From JASHPR01 sp963815375 (GTDB lineage Bacteria; Actinomycetota; Actinomycetes; Streptosporangiales; Streptosporangiaceae), in contig CAWFGX010000004.1 in assembly GCA_963815375.1 (NCBI GenBank), positions 248,001 to 312,000 of the forward strand: a DNA stretch of 64,000 nucleotides, read 5' to 3'. Below are positions 1 to 9,257 of this stretch, piece by piece. Numbering within the stretch: the first letter of the stretch is position 1; each line of letters opens with the position of its first letter. Both the position numbers and the translations under genes were made by a program. Under the pieces are notes generated by a model that did not search any database, was not told where the DNA came from, and saw only the letters and a list, made by a program, of their open reading frames with translations.

Positions 1-2
1 CC

Positions 3-1274
3 GCGAGCGTGGTGCCGACATTCATCGGCGGCATAACGCTGTCGGGTCTGGCCGACCGTATGTCGCGACGCCGCGTCATGATCGGTGCCGACCTGTCCAG
101 CGCGGGGCTGGTAGTCGCCATGGTTGTGCCGGGGACGCCGCTGCCAGTCCTGGTCATGCTGCTGGTCGCGGTCACCATGGTCGGTGCGCTGTTCCTGGCA
201 GCCAAGTCTGCCACCTTGCCGGAGGTCCTGAATAAGGAGCAGTATCCCCTCGGCGCCGCCGTGACCATGACCACTAGCCTGTCCGCCCAGGTCGCCGGGT
301 TCGCCGCCGGAGGCATCGCGGTGGCGTTCCTGGGTGTGCGGGTCTCGCTGCTGGCCGATGCGGCCACGTTCGCCGTCTCGGCCCTCATCATCCGCACCTG
401 GGTGCGTGCCCGGCCGGTGCCCGCCGCGCCGGCGTCCGCTCCGGGAGCCCTGGCCGCACCGCGAAGGTCTGGCCGCGGGCGGCACGCCAAGCCCGGTCCG
501 GGGTCGGGTGTCGCAGCTGGGCTGCAGCTGGTGTTCGGCAGCCCTGCTATGCGCATCCCGATGCTGTTCGGCTGGCTGTGCGCGTTCTACGAACTCCCCG
601 AAGGGGTGGCCGCCCCGCTGGCCACGGAGGTCGGGGGCGGCACAGTGACGGTCGGACTTATCCTGGCCGCCCAGGCACTGGGAACTGCCGTCGGTGTTCT
701 CGGGTTCAGCCGCTTCGGCAGCGCGTCGCAGCGGGCGAAGTGGATGGGCCCGCTCGCCGTCGCGGCATCCGCCTCCCTGATTCCCTTCGCCGCCGGGCCC
801 GGCCTGATTGCCGGGTTAATGATTCTGGCCGTATCCGGTGTGTTCGGCTGCTACCAGATCGCGGCCAACGCAGCGTTCGTCCAGGCCACTCCGGCCGCGC
901 AGCGCAGCCAGGCGTTCGGCATCGCCCAGGGTGGCATCAGCCTGGCGCAGGGAATCGCGATCCTCCTGGCCGGTGCCGCCGCGGAGCACGTCAGCCCCGC
1001 TTCGGTTATCGCGGTCGCCGGAGTGGCCGGCGCGTTGTGCGCCCTGGCGCTCACCTTTTCAACGGCGAATTCAACGGCGAGAGCGCTGCGGCGCCATCAG
1101 CAGGCGATCATCCCTCCCGAGCAGCCGGGCCAGCGGCCAGGGCAGCCGCGTGCCGGCCAGCCGCTGCGGCCGCAAGGAAGTAAGCCAGGTCCTGGTCCAG
1201 GCCGCGACCCATTGTGGACAGCCGCACCGGACAGCCCCGCAGCGCATCCGCTAGCCCGGCCACGCTCACGGTGA
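3..1274 (+). CDS. MFS transporter, 5' end outside the window
   Basis: Major facilitator superfamily membrane exporter; substrate unknown. The reading frame is open to the first base, so the true start lies upstream. The loop LADRMSRRRVM (about residues 15-25 of the visible part) is the conserved MFS motif A between helices 2 and 3, so roughly one helix is missing. Hydrophobic segments continue to about residue 355. The last 65 residues are Pro/Gly/Arg-rich and have no membrane character. This tail overlaps the 3' end of the convergent DUF3866 gene by about 167 bases, so the stop may be artificially late or the overlap may be real. An MFS gene next to the paf region is common in actinobacteria. 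Confidence 0.85.
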   Translation, partial: ASVVPTFIGGITLSGLADRMSRRRVMIGADLSSAGLVVAMVVPGTPLPVLVMLLVAVTMVGALFLAAKSATLPEVLNKEQYPLGAAVTMTTSLSAQVAGFAAGGIAVAFLGVRVSLLADAATFAVSALIIRTWVRARPVPAAPASAPGALAAPRRSGRGRHAKPGPGSGVAAGLQLVFGSPAMRIPMLFGWLCAFYELPEGVAAPLATEVGGGTVTVGLILAAQALGTAVGVLGFSRFGSASQRAKWMGPLAVAASASLIPFAAGPGLIAGLMILAVSGVFGCYQIAANAAFVQATPAAQRSQAFGIAQGGISLAQGIAILLAGAAAEHVSPASVIAVAGVAGALCALALTFSTANSTARALRRHQQAIIPPEQPGQRPGQPRAGQPLRPQGSKPGPGPGRDPLWTAAPDSPAAHPLARPRSR

Positions 1275-2205
1275 CCAGCGCATGCCGGGCCGCGAGCGGG
1301 GCCGCCGCGGCCGCCACCCGGGCGCCGAAGTCGCCGGGCAGGTCGGGCAGAACGACGCTGGCCCGCGCCAGTGCCACCCGTCCGTAGGTGGTCAGGCTGT
1401 GGTGCGAGATGCCGTTGTGCCGCTCCCGGGGATCTGCCTCGCTGATCCGCAGTGATGCCACCGGCCGGCCGCCGAGCACCGCTGCCGCGTTAACCGCCTC
1501 GCCCGCTGCCACCCCGGAGAACCCCCAACGGCTGCCGGTGCCGAGGTTGCCCGGGCCCTGGGCCACCACGATCAGGTCAGCGCCCAGCACATGCCGGGCG
1601 GCCAGCAGCCCGCTGTGCACCGTGACCGTCTCCAGGTCGCCGCCGAACGCCTGGCCCGTCGTCACGGTCCCGGCCAGCCAGCCGGCCTCGCGCAGGCCAT
1701 GAACCGTGCGCGAGAACCAGGCCGGGAGTGCCCCGCCGTCCAGCATCACGTACACAGCCCGCAGCCGCTCCCCGCCGGACACGCGGCAGCCCGCGAGCAC
1801 GGCCGGGAGGGCTGAGTGCAGGTCGGCAACCACCACAGGAACGCTCTCGAGGTCGTCGGCCTCCAGCAAGGTCTCGTGATATGGCGAACCCTGTTCCTCG
1901 GCGCCGAGCACGCATGCCTGCAGCGGCGTGTACCGGGCCTTAACCAAATGGCCAGGCCCGTCAGCGCTGGGCGGCAGCCGGTCAGGCAGAGCGACCACCA
2001 GCGCGTACCCGCCGGTGCCCAGGCCTTTGTCGAGCGCGTTGGTGTTCAGCAGCGCCCGGTCGCCTGGCTTCGGCCGGCCGGTGAGCGCGGGGTAGGCGAG
2101 CGCCGGGACCGGCTCGCCATCGGCGGTGACCTGGACGTCCACCTCGATCGCCCCCGGCCACTCCCGCCGCAGAGCGGTCACAACGCCGCTGCACCATCTG
2201 ATCAT
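1108..2205 (-). CDS. DUF3866 family protein
   Basis: Actinobacterial conserved protein of the DUF3866 family; biochemical function unknown. Visible family features are the N-terminal MIRWCSGVV, a Gly-rich VAQGPGNLGTGSRWGFSG segment in the middle, and the SEADPRERHNGISHHS stretch that follows. I chose the ATG at 2205 because family members usually begin with MIRW; an in-frame ATG at 2244 would add 13 residues (365 or 378 aa). It is divergent from pafB with about 105 bases between starts, so the promoters may be shared. The family is commonly found beside pafBC. No catalytic motif is evident to me. Confidence 0.85.
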   Translation of the reverse strand: MIRWCSGVVTALRREWPGAIEVDVQVTADGEPVPALAYPALTGRPKPGDRALLNTNALDKGLGTGGYALVVALPDRLPPSADGPGHLVKARYTPLQACVLGAEEQGSPYHETLLEADDLESVPVVVADLHSALPAVLAGCRVSGGERLRAVYVMLDGGALPAWFSRTVHGLREAGWLAGTVTTGQAFGGDLETVTVHSGLLAARHVLGADLIVVAQGPGNLGTGSRWGFSGVAAGEAVNAAAVLGGRPVASLRISEADPRERHNGISHHSLTTYGRVALARASVVLPDLPGDFGARVAAAAAPLAARHALVTVSVAGLADALRGCPVRLSTMGRGLDQDLAYFLAAAAAGRHAAALAAGPAAREG

Positions 2206-2310
2206 TCCGCTGGCCACCCCGGCAGCGTAATGCCGTGGCGCCATAGGATACGAGGTTGCCCGGGAGTGTCGGCTGGCGGCCGGCAGACTGCGCGGCGGGA
2301 AGGGAGAGCG

Positions 2311-3264
2311 ATGTCGCGGCGGAAGACCGAGCGGCTGCTCAGCCTGGTCGTCTGCCTGCTGTCAGCGGGCCGGTACCTCACCGCGGCGCAGATCAGGGAC
2401 GCGGTGCCCGGATACCCAGACTCGTTCGACGCGTTCAAGCGCATGTTCGAGCGGGACAAGGACGAGCTGCGCGAGCTGGGCATCCCGCTGGAGACCGGGG
2501 CAGGCGTGGGTCCTGACGAGGAACCCGGCTACCGGATCTCGCGCCAGGAGTACGTGCTTCCCGAGATCAGGCTGGAGCCCGACGAGGCCGCGGTGCTCGG
2601 GCTAGCCGCCCGGGCCTGGCGCCGCGCCGAGCTTGCCGGTGCCGCGGCTGGCGGGCTGCTCAAGCTGCGCGCGGCGGGGATCGACGCCGAGGAGACGACG
2701 CAGCCGGGCATCGAGCCGAGGCTGCAGACCGGCGAGGCGGCGTTCGGCCCGTTGTGGCAGGCCGTGCGGGACCGGCGCCCGGTGACGTTCAGTCACCGCG
2801 CAGCGGGCCGGAGCTCGTCTCAGCAGCGTCGGCTGGAGCCGTGGGGGGTCGTGAACAGGCACGGCCACTGGTACGTGGCGGGCCTGGACACTGACCGCGG
2901 CGAGACCCGGGTGTTCCGGCTGAGCCGCATTGACGGCCCGGTGCGGTTCAGTGGCCGGGCGGGCTCGGTGACCGTACCGGACGGGGCCGACGTGCGGGCG
3001 CTCGTTCGCGAGTGGGACACGACGCCGCAAGCGCGCGTCGCAGTGCTGCGGGTCCGGCAGGGAGCGGGTCACGGACTCCGGCGCGGAGCCAGCACCAGCC
3101 GGCCAGACCCTAAGCTGCAGGGATGGGACCTGGTCGAAATGCCGTTCTCGGATGTGGGCTGGTACGGCGAGCATCTCGCCTCGTTCGGGGCTGACGTGGT
3201 GGTTATCGAGCCTGCGGACCTGCGGGATGCTGTTATCGGGCGGCTGAAGGGGGCGCTGGCGTGA
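2311..3264 (+). CDS. pafB: PafB, WYL-domain transcriptional regulator
   Basis: Subunit of the PafBC transcription activator, which in mycobacteria drives the LexA-independent DNA-damage response. The 317-aa protein has an N-terminal winged helix (MSRRKTERLLSLVVCLLSAG, then DSFDAFKRMFERDKDELREL) and a WYL domain in the C-terminal half (RLEPWGVVNRHGHWYVAGLD, then TRVFRLSRI). The ATG at 2311 follows a good ribosome site (gggaagggagag). The frame is open upstream to 1816, but that stretch lies antisense to DUF3866 and is not family-like. It overlaps pafC by 4 bases (GTGA), so the two are translationally coupled. The name follows the accessory-factor locus of the Pup-proteasome. Confidence 0.95.
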   Translation: MSRRKTERLLSLVVCLLSAGRYLTAAQIRDAVPGYPDSFDAFKRMFERDKDELRELGIPLETGAGVGPDEEPGYRISRQEYVLPEIRLEPDEAAVLGLAARAWRRAELAGAAAGGLLKLRAAGIDAEETTQPGIEPRLQTGEAAFGPLWQAVRDRRPVTFSHRAAGRSSSQQRRLEPWGVVNRHGHWYVAGLDTDRGETRVFRLSRIDGPVRFSGRAGSVTVPDGADVRALVREWDTTPQARVAVLRVRQGAGHGLRRGASTSRPDPKLQGWDLVEMPFSDVGWYGEHLASFGADVVVIEPADLRDAVIGRLKGALA

Positions 3265-4316
3265 CAGCGGGCGCAGGCATGACGGCGGGACCAGGCACGA
3301 CGGCAAGCACGGGCAGAGCCGCCGCAAAGCAGGGATCCCCGCCGCGGGTAGCGCCAGCCGCCGACCGGCTGCAGCGGCTGCTCGCCCTGGTCCCCTATGT
3401 GGTCAGCAGGCGGGCGACTGGCCTGGCCGAGACCGCAGCCGCGTTCGGCATCACCGAGCCAGAACTCGTCGACGACCTGAACATGCTGTGGTGCGTGGAA
3501 CTGCGGTCGCCCGACCCGTACTGCCCGATCGACCTGTCGTACGAGGGCGGCGAGATCGTGGTCAGCGAGGCCGAGTCGATCGACCGGCCGCTGCGGCTCG
3601 GCGTGGACGAGGCCAGCGCGCTGCTGGTCGCGCTGCGCATGCTCGCGGACGTCCCGAGCCTTGAGGACCGCTCGGCGCTCAGCCGGACGATCGCCAAACT
3701 CGAGGCGGCAGCTGGTGCCGCCGCGGCGGCCAGCGCGCAGGTGGCGGTCGAGGTCGACGACCGGGGCGCCCGCGACCTGACGGACCGGGCGCGGGACGCG
3801 CTGGACCGCGGCCGGAGGCTGCACCTGTCCTACTACGTGCCCGACCGGGACGAGGCGACCGAGCGGGACGTCGACCCGATGCGGCTCCTGGTGGTCGAGG
3901 GCCGGACCTACCTGGAGGGCTGGTGCCTGAGGGCCGAGGCGGTGCGCCTGTTCCGGCTGGACCGGGTGCTCGCCCTGGAGGTCCTGGACCAGGCGGCGTC
4001 GGTTCCGGACGAGGCCATGCCCCGTGATCTGGACCAGGGGCTGTTCCGGCCGTCGGCGGACGACGCCGCGGTAGACCTGGAGCTGACCGCCACGGGCCGG
4101 TGGGTCGCCGAGTACTACCCGTGCGAACGGGTCGAGGAACTCGGCGACGGCAGGCTGCGGGTGACACTCCGGACCCCCGATACCCAGTTGGTGCAGCGGC
4201 TCGCGCTGCGCCTTGGCGAGGACGGGCGGGTGATCTCCCCGCCAGAGCTGGCCACCGCCGTGCGCGAGAGCGCGGCAGCGGCGCTGGCCGAGTACGGGAC
4301 GTCTGCGACTGATTAG
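3261..4316 (+). CDS. pafC: PafC, WYL-domain transcriptional regulator
   Basis: Partner of PafB in the PafBC DNA-damage activator. 351 aa. After a low-complexity Ala/Gly/Thr leader of about 35 residues comes a degenerate helix-turn-helix (DRLQRLLALVPYVVSRR, ATGLAETAAAFGITEPELVD) and then a WYL domain (VDPMRLLVVEGRTYLEGWC, VRLFRLDRVLALEVLD). The GTG start is embedded in the pafB stop (GTGA), so coupled translation is expected, consistent with 1:1 assembly. A second ATG 6 codons in is possible. tatA follows after 123 bases. Confidence 0.94.
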   Translation: MTAGAGMTAGPGTTASTGRAAAKQGSPPRVAPAADRLQRLLALVPYVVSRRATGLAETAAAFGITEPELVDDLNMLWCVELRSPDPYCPIDLSYEGGEIVVSEAESIDRPLRLGVDEASALLVALRMLADVPSLEDRSALSRTIAKLEAAAGAAAAASAQVAVEVDDRGARDLTDRARDALDRGRRLHLSYYVPDRDEATERDVDPMRLLVVEGRTYLEGWCLRAEAVRLFRLDRVLALEVLDQAASVPDEAMPRDLDQGLFRPSADDAAVDLELTATGRWVAEYYPCERVEELGDGRLRVTLRTPDTQLVQRLALRLGEDGRVISPPELATAVRESAAAALAEYGTSATD

Positions 4317-4439
4317 CCGGAATGTCGGGTGAAAGCCACCCGGGCGACATCGGGACGGGGTTTTCTGGGCCTGCGGTTGTACACTGCTCCTGCAAGCAAC
4401 CCTAGGCGCGGGGACGCGCTCCCCGCGGAGGGGGACAGA

Positions 4440-4778
4440 ATGAACATCGGTGACCTGTTCGACAGCCCGCTGAAGATCATCATCATCGCGGTCGTGTTCC
4501 TCGTGGTGTTTGGCTCCACGAAGCTGCCGGTCTTCGCGCGCTCGCTTGGCCGCTCCGCGCGCATCCTCAAGTCCGAGATGTCGAAGATCCACGACGATGA
4601 CGAGGAAGCACCCGAGGGCGTCGCCACGGCTCAGCCACAGGCCCAGGCGCTGCCGTCACCGCAGCAGATGCAGATCGACCAGCTGCAGCAGCAGGTACGC
4701 GACCTCCAGGCGCAGCAGTCAGCAGCGGTCAACGGTGCGACGGCAGCGGACGCACAGCCGACAAACCAGCCGGGCTGA
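4440..4778 (+). CDS. tatA: TatA twin-arginine translocase subunit
   Basis: Sec-independent export of folded proteins; TatA oligomerises at the TatBC receptor to form the passage. 112 aa: one N-terminal membrane helix (about residues 10-25), the hinge FGSTKLPVFARSLGRS, an amphipathic helix (ARILKSEMSKI), then an acidic patch and a Gln/Ala-rich tail (QMQIDQLQQQVRDLQ, probably coiled coil). The ATG at 4440 follows gcggaggggg. The frame is open upstream to 4329 without a ribosome site, and that extension is not TatA-like. The pafBC-tatAC-helY order matches the mycobacterial locus. Confidence 0.96.
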   Translation: MNIGDLFDSPLKIIIIAVVFLVVFGSTKLPVFARSLGRSARILKSEMSKIHDDDEEAPEGVATAQPQAQALPSPQQMQIDQLQQQVRDLQAQQSAAVNGATAADAQPTNQPG

Positions 4779-4813
4779 CAGCCCCGCCCCCCTGCGCCCC
4801 GAGGTAGCCGAGC

Positions 4814-5725
4814 ATGGCGAAACTGGCTGACACCATCGCGGGCGCCCGCGTCATTGGCGCCCGCCTCGCAGCCGTTGGGCGGCAATCCAACCCCGAGGGC
4901 CGGATGCCGCTCATGGAGCACCTCCGTGAGCTGCGCAACAGGCTGCTGAAGGCGCTCGCCGTTTTCGCTCTCGGCTTTGCGGCCGGCCTGATTCCCCAGG
5001 TGCACGACCCAATCTGGGCGGTCATCGAGCGGCCGTTCACACAGGCCACGCACAAGATGCACCTCCACGCCACGCTGATCGTCCAGGGGGTGCTCGACCC
5101 GTTCACCATCTGGATTCAGATCGCGTTCTGGTTCGGGCTCATCGTTACCAGCCCGTTCTGGCTGTACCAGATCTGGGCGTTCATCGCTCCTGGGCTGTAC
5201 CGGCGCGAGAAGCGGTGGACCTACGTGTTCGTGGGCACAGCAGCACCGCTGTTCCTGCTCGGCGCGGGGCTCGCGTACTTCGTGATGAGCCGTGGCCTGG
5301 GATACCTGCTCTCGATCACCCCCAGCGGGGTGGAGATCCTGCCGACCCTGTCCAACTACCTCAGCTACTTCCAGGCCATGATTCTGGGCTTCGGCCTCGC
5401 CTTCGAGCTGCCGCTAGCCCTGGTCATGGCCAACGTGGTAGGCATCCTGCATCACCACCGGATGCGCAAGTGGCGCCGGATCATCATCTTCAGCATCTTC
5501 GTGTTCGCCGGCATCGCCTCGCCGAGCCCGGACCCGGTCACGATGCTGCTGCTGGCGATCCCGTGCGTGGTGCTGATCGAGGTGGCCGAGCTGCTCATCT
5601 GGGTGAACGACCGGCGGCGGGCGCGGATCCCGTCACCCTATGCGGGCCTGTCCGATGACGAGGTATCCCCGCTGAACATGGACCTGCCGCCGAGCGAGGA
5701 CACGACCTCGAACCCGGGCACCTGA
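4814..5725 (+). CDS. tatC: TatC twin-arginine translocase subunit
   Basis: Polytopic membrane subunit that recognises twin-arginine signal peptides. 303 aa. The conserved cytoplasmic N-terminal motif MPLMEHLRELRNRLL (about residues 31-45) is followed by about six membrane helices, the conserved FGLAFELPLALV segment and the family signature IASPSPDPVTMLLLAIP near the last helices. A hydrophilic acidic tail of about 45 residues follows. It lies 35 bases after tatA and 22 bases before helY, all on one strand, so co-transcription is likely. The first 30 residues extend beyond the usual TatC start. Confidence 0.97.
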   Translation: MAKLADTIAGARVIGARLAAVGRQSNPEGRMPLMEHLRELRNRLLKALAVFALGFAAGLIPQVHDPIWAVIERPFTQATHKMHLHATLIVQGVLDPFTIWIQIAFWFGLIVTSPFWLYQIWAFIAPGLYRREKRWTYVFVGTAAPLFLLGAGLAYFVMSRGLGYLLSITPSGVEILPTLSNYLSYFQAMILGFGLAFELPLALVMANVVGILHHHRMRKWRRIIIFSIFVFAGIASPSPDPVTMLLLAIPCVVLIEVAELLIWVNDRRRARIPSPYAGLSDDEVSPLNMDLPPSEDTTSNPGT

Positions 5726-5747
5726 CCCGCCGCCTAGGCTTGATCGT

Positions 5748-8489
5748 GTGGCCACCCAGGAGGACGCCCCGGAACTGGCCGCGTTCCAGGCGCTGTATGA
5801 CTTCGTCTTCGATGACTTCCAGGTCGATGCCTGCCGGGCGCTGAGTGCGGGGCACGGGGTGCTGCTGGCCGCCCCGACCGGGTCCGGCAAGACGGTGGTC
5901 GGGGAGTTCGCGGTGCACCTGGCCCTGGCCGGGGGCCGCAAGTGCTTCTACACCACCCCGATCAAGGCGCTGTCTAACCAGAAGTACAGCGACCTGGTCC
6001 GCAGGTACTCGGCGCAGCGAGTAGGCCTGCTCACCGGCGACAACAGCATCAACGGCGAGGCGCCAGTGGTCGTAATGACCACCGAGGTGCTGCGCAACAT
6101 GCTGTACGCGGGCTCACCGACGCTGGCCGGGCTCGGCTACGTGGTCCTCGACGAGGTGCACTACCTGGCCGACGCCTTCCGCGGCGGGGTCTGGGAAGAA
6201 GTGATCATTCAGCTGCCGGAGTCGGTGCAGGTCGCCGCGCTGTCGGCGACGGTCAGCAACGCCGAGGAGTTCGGCGACTGGCTGTCCCAGGTACGGGGCG
6301 GCACCACGGTCATCGTCGACGAGTACCGCCCGGTGCCGCTGTGGCAGCACATGATGGTCCGTACCCGGCTCTATGACCTGTTCACCGGCCCGGACATTCG
6401 TGTCCAGAGCGAGCCGGGCGCCGCCGCGCGGCCGCGAGTCAACCCGGAGCTGGTGCGGCTGGCCCAGCGGGACGAGCTCGGGTTCCGTGAGGCGCAGCGG
6501 CCCGGACGCGGCGGGGGACCGCGCAGGCCCGGGCGCGGCCGCCCCCCGCAGGCGCGAGGCCGGCCGTCCCCGTACCGCACCGCCAGCCGCCCGGACGTGA
6601 TCGGCAGCCTCGACCAGGCGGGGCTTCTCCCGGCGATCACGTTCATTTTCAGCCGCGCCGGATGCGACGCGGCTGTGATGCAGTGTTTGAACGCTGGCCT
6701 GCGGCTTGTCCCGCCGGAACAGGCGGAACAGATCACGGGCATCGCGGAGGAGCGGACGGCCGCCATACCCGACGACGACCTGGCCATCCTCGGCTTCGGT
6801 GAGTGGCTGGCCGGGCTGCAGCGCGGGATCGCCGCGCACCACGCCGGCATGCTGCCGACGTTCAGGGAAGTGGTTGAAGAACTGTTCGCGGCCGGGCTGA
6901 TCCGGTGCGTGTTCGCCACCGAGACCCTCGCCCTCGGTGTGAACATGCCGGCCCGCTCGGTCGTCATCGAGCGCCTCGACAAGTGGAACGGGGAGACCCA
7001 CGCCGACCTGACACCCGGTGAGTACACGCAGCTGACCGGGCGGGCCGGGCGGCGCGGGATCGACGTCGAGGGCCATGCGGTCGTGCTCTGGCAGCCGGGA
7101 GTGGACCCGTCGGTGGTCGCCGGGCTGGCGGGCACCCGTACCTACCCGCTCACCTCGAGCTTCCGGCCGTCCTACAACATGGCGGTCAACCTGGTCGGCC
7201 GGGTGGGCAGGCAGCGGGCGGAGGCGCTGCTGGAATCATCGTTTGCCCAGTTCCAGGCCGACCGGTCGGTGGCTGGCGTCGCCCGGCAGGCGCGCCGGAT
7301 CCGCCAGGCCATGGCCGAACTCGACGTCAGCTGTCACCTGGGCGACTTCGCTCAATACCAGTCGATCCGGCGGGAGCTGTCCGATCGTGAGGGCGAGCAG
7401 GCCCGGCAGCGCTCCGCGGCCCGGCGGGCCGAGGCTGCGGCGTCACTGGAACAGCTGCAGCGCGGCGACATCATCCAGGTCCCTGGCGGCAGGCGTGCGG
7501 GGATCGCGCTGGTGCTCGAGGCACCTGGAGCCGACCCGCCGGCGCCGCTGGTACTGACGGCCGGCCGGCAGGTCAAGCGGCTGTCGCTGGCCGACTTCCC
7601 GGTCCCGGTCACGCCGATCGACCGGGTGCGGATACCGAACTGGTTCAGCGCGCGGTCGGCCAACCACCGCCGGGACCTGGCCTCCACCATGCGCAACAAG
7701 CTGGCCGGGCACGATCTGACGGCGCTGCGGCGGGCGAACAGGGACGGCGGCCCGGGTGACAGCGACGCGGAGATCGACAGGCTGCGGCGGCGACTGCGCC
7801 AGCACCCGTGCCACGGCTGCGCTGACCGCGAGGAGCACGCCCGGCAGGCAGAGCGCTGCCTGCGCCTCGAGCGGGAGGCCGAGGCCCTGGAACGCCGGAT
7901 GGCCAGCCGGACGCACGTCATAGCCCGGACGTTCGACCGCGTCTGCGCGGTCCTGGATGAGCTCGGTTACACAGCGGGCGACGTGGTGACTCCCGACGGC
8001 AGGAAGCTGGCCAGCCTGTACGCCGAGATGGACCTGCTTGTCGCCGAGTGCCTGCGCCGCGGGCTGTGGGACGGGCTCGCCCCGCCCGACCTTGCCGCGT
8101 GCGTGTCCGCGCTGACGTTCGAGTCGCGCCGTCCAGACGACGCTAGCCCCGCCCGGCTGCCGCCAGGGCGCGCACGGGAGGTCCTGGCTGAGATGCTCCG
8201 GGTCTGGGGCGAGCTGCGGACGATCGAGACCGACCACCGGCTGTCGTTCCTCCGCGAACCTGATCTGCGTTTCGCGTGGGTAGCGCAGGCGTGGGCGCGG
8301 GGCAAGCAGCTCGAGGACCTGCTGTCAGCCGACCTAACCCCCGGTGACTTCGTCCGCGCGGTCAAGCAGCTCATGGACCTGCTCGACCAGGTGGCCGCCG
8401 CAGCGGCCGGGACACCGGTGGCCGGTGCGGCCCGCGGCGCGATCAGCCTGCTGCGCCGAGGCGTGGTGGCTTACTCCTCCGTCGGCTGA
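5748..8489 (+). CDS. helY: HelY-type DEVH-box (Ski2/Mtr4-like) helicase
   Basis: Superfamily 2 ATP-dependent helicase of the Ski2/Mtr4-like class, presumed to act on RNA. 913 aa. Walker A AAPTGSGKT (41-49), motif Ia TTPIKALSNQKY, Walker B DEVH (135-138), motif III LSATVSNAEEF, and motif VI LTGRAGRRGID. An Arg/Gly/Pro-rich insertion (about residues 245-280) separates the RecA lobes. The C-terminal third has the rRNA-processing arch/DSHCT-type region, ending with LTPGDFVRAVKQLMDLLDQV. GTG start at 5748. Same position as Rv2092c (helY) downstream of tatC in M. tuberculosis. It converges with the cupin gene across an 80-base gap. Confidence 0.94.
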   Translation: MATQEDAPELAAFQALYDFVFDDFQVDACRALSAGHGVLLAAPTGSGKTVVGEFAVHLALAGGRKCFYTTPIKALSNQKYSDLVRRYSAQRVGLLTGDNSINGEAPVVVMTTEVLRNMLYAGSPTLAGLGYVVLDEVHYLADAFRGGVWEEVIIQLPESVQVAALSATVSNAEEFGDWLSQVRGGTTVIVDEYRPVPLWQHMMVRTRLYDLFTGPDIRVQSEPGAAARPRVNPELVRLAQRDELGFREAQRPGRGGGPRRPGRGRPPQARGRPSPYRTASRPDVIGSLDQAGLLPAITFIFSRAGCDAAVMQCLNAGLRLVPPEQAEQITGIAEERTAAIPDDDLAILGFGEWLAGLQRGIAAHHAGMLPTFREVVEELFAAGLIRCVFATETLALGVNMPARSVVIERLDKWNGETHADLTPGEYTQLTGRAGRRGIDVEGHAVVLWQPGVDPSVVAGLAGTRTYPLTSSFRPSYNMAVNLVGRVGRQRAEALLESSFAQFQADRSVAGVARQARRIRQAMAELDVSCHLGDFAQYQSIRRELSDREGEQARQRSAARRAEAAASLEQLQRGDIIQVPGGRRAGIALVLEAPGADPPAPLVLTAGRQVKRLSLADFPVPVTPIDRVRIPNWFSARSANHRRDLASTMRNKLAGHDLTALRRANRDGGPGDSDAEIDRLRRRLRQHPCHGCADREEHARQAERCLRLEREAEALERRMASRTHVIARTFDRVCAVLDELGYTAGDVVTPDGRKLASLYAEMDLLVAECLRRGLWDGLAPPDLAACVSALTFESRRPDDASPARLPPGRAREVLAEMLRVWGELRTIETDHRLSFLREPDLRFAWVAQAWARGKQLEDLLSADLTPGDFVRAVKQLMDLLDQVAAAAAGTPVAGAARGAISLLRRGVVAYSSVG

Positions 8490-8569
8490 CCGGGCTCTGC
8501 CGGCTGCACTGGGCGGGCACACGCGCAAAGGTAGCCCCAGAACCACCCAGATTGTGAGAAATGTCAGGT

Positions 8570-9121
8570 TTAGGGTAACCGGCTTAGCAGCGGCAGGTCG
8601 TAGGTGCGGCGGACGCTGTTGCCGAGGCGGGCGATATCGGCGCCGTAGACGTGCAGCGAGATGGCGACGCCGGCGCCGTGGTTAGTGACCCGGTGAATGT
8701 CGCCGGGCGGGGCGAAGCCGCTCACGTCGCCGGTCATGTTGACCCGGCTGGCGACCTGCTTCAGCGCTGTCCCGCCGTCGCGCAGAGCGAACAGCTCCTC
8801 GTGCTCGGCGCCCTGCAGCACGCCCACGACGCACCAGGCGACGTGGTCGTGAACCGGCGTCTGCTGACCGGGCCGCCAGACCAGGGCGCAGACCGAGAAC
8901 GACCCGTCCGGCTCGGTGTGCAGGGTATGGCAGACGTAATCGTCCGGGCTGCCCTCCCGCTCGGCAGCGGTCAGGATCTGCGGGCCCGGCAGGTATGCCC
9001 GCAGCTTTCCAGTCACCAGGGCGGCGGTGTGCTCCCAGTCAGCATGGCGCGCGGTGGCATCGCGTACTGCCGCCAGCAGGGCGGCGGGACAGCGGGCGCG
9101 GACGGCGGTCGCCTGGGTCAT
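8570..9121 (-). CDS. Cysteine dioxygenase-like cupin
   Basis: Probable thiol dioxygenase (cysteine to cysteine sulfinate, or a related thiol). 183 aa, within the usual size. Cupin iron ligands are visible: PVHDHVAWC gives His91 and His93, and APPGDIHRVTN gives His143. SLHVYG supplies His157 and Tyr159, matching the catalytic His/Tyr pair of cysteine dioxygenases. Cys97 sits near where the Cys of the Cys-Tyr crosslink is found in the mammalian enzyme, but the spacing differs by one. ATG with a strong GGGGGAG ribosome site. Single gene, opposite to helY and divergent from the exonuclease gene. Confidence 0.85.
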   Translation of the reverse strand: MTQATAVRARCPAALLAAVRDATARHADWEHTAALVTGKLRAYLPGPQILTAAEREGSPDDYVCHTLHTEPDGSFSVCALVWRPGQQTPVHDHVAWCVVGVLQGAEHEELFALRDGGTALKQVASRVNMTGDVSGFAPPGDIHRVTNHGAGVAISLHVYGADIARLGNSVRRTYDLPLLSRLP

Positions 9122-9257
9122 GTCTGGCTCCCCCCGTTCGGAGACTGAATCAGCCGAGATCGAATCAACCCAGCGTAGGGGATCTTGCTACGGCACCTCC
9201 AATGCCAAAGTTCTGCCTCACCCATAGATGACCGGCACTGCCTGGCAAGATGGCTGC

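Noticed and set aside
1816..2310. Upstream in-frame extension of pafB
   Set aside because: Antisense to DUF3866 and unlike PafB; the ATG at 2311 has a strong ribosome site and the family start.
3069..4592. 507-codon open frame on the minus strand across pafC and tatA
   Set aside because: It is the mirror of real genes in GC-rich DNA: Arg/Pro/His-rich, no domain, and no ribosome site.
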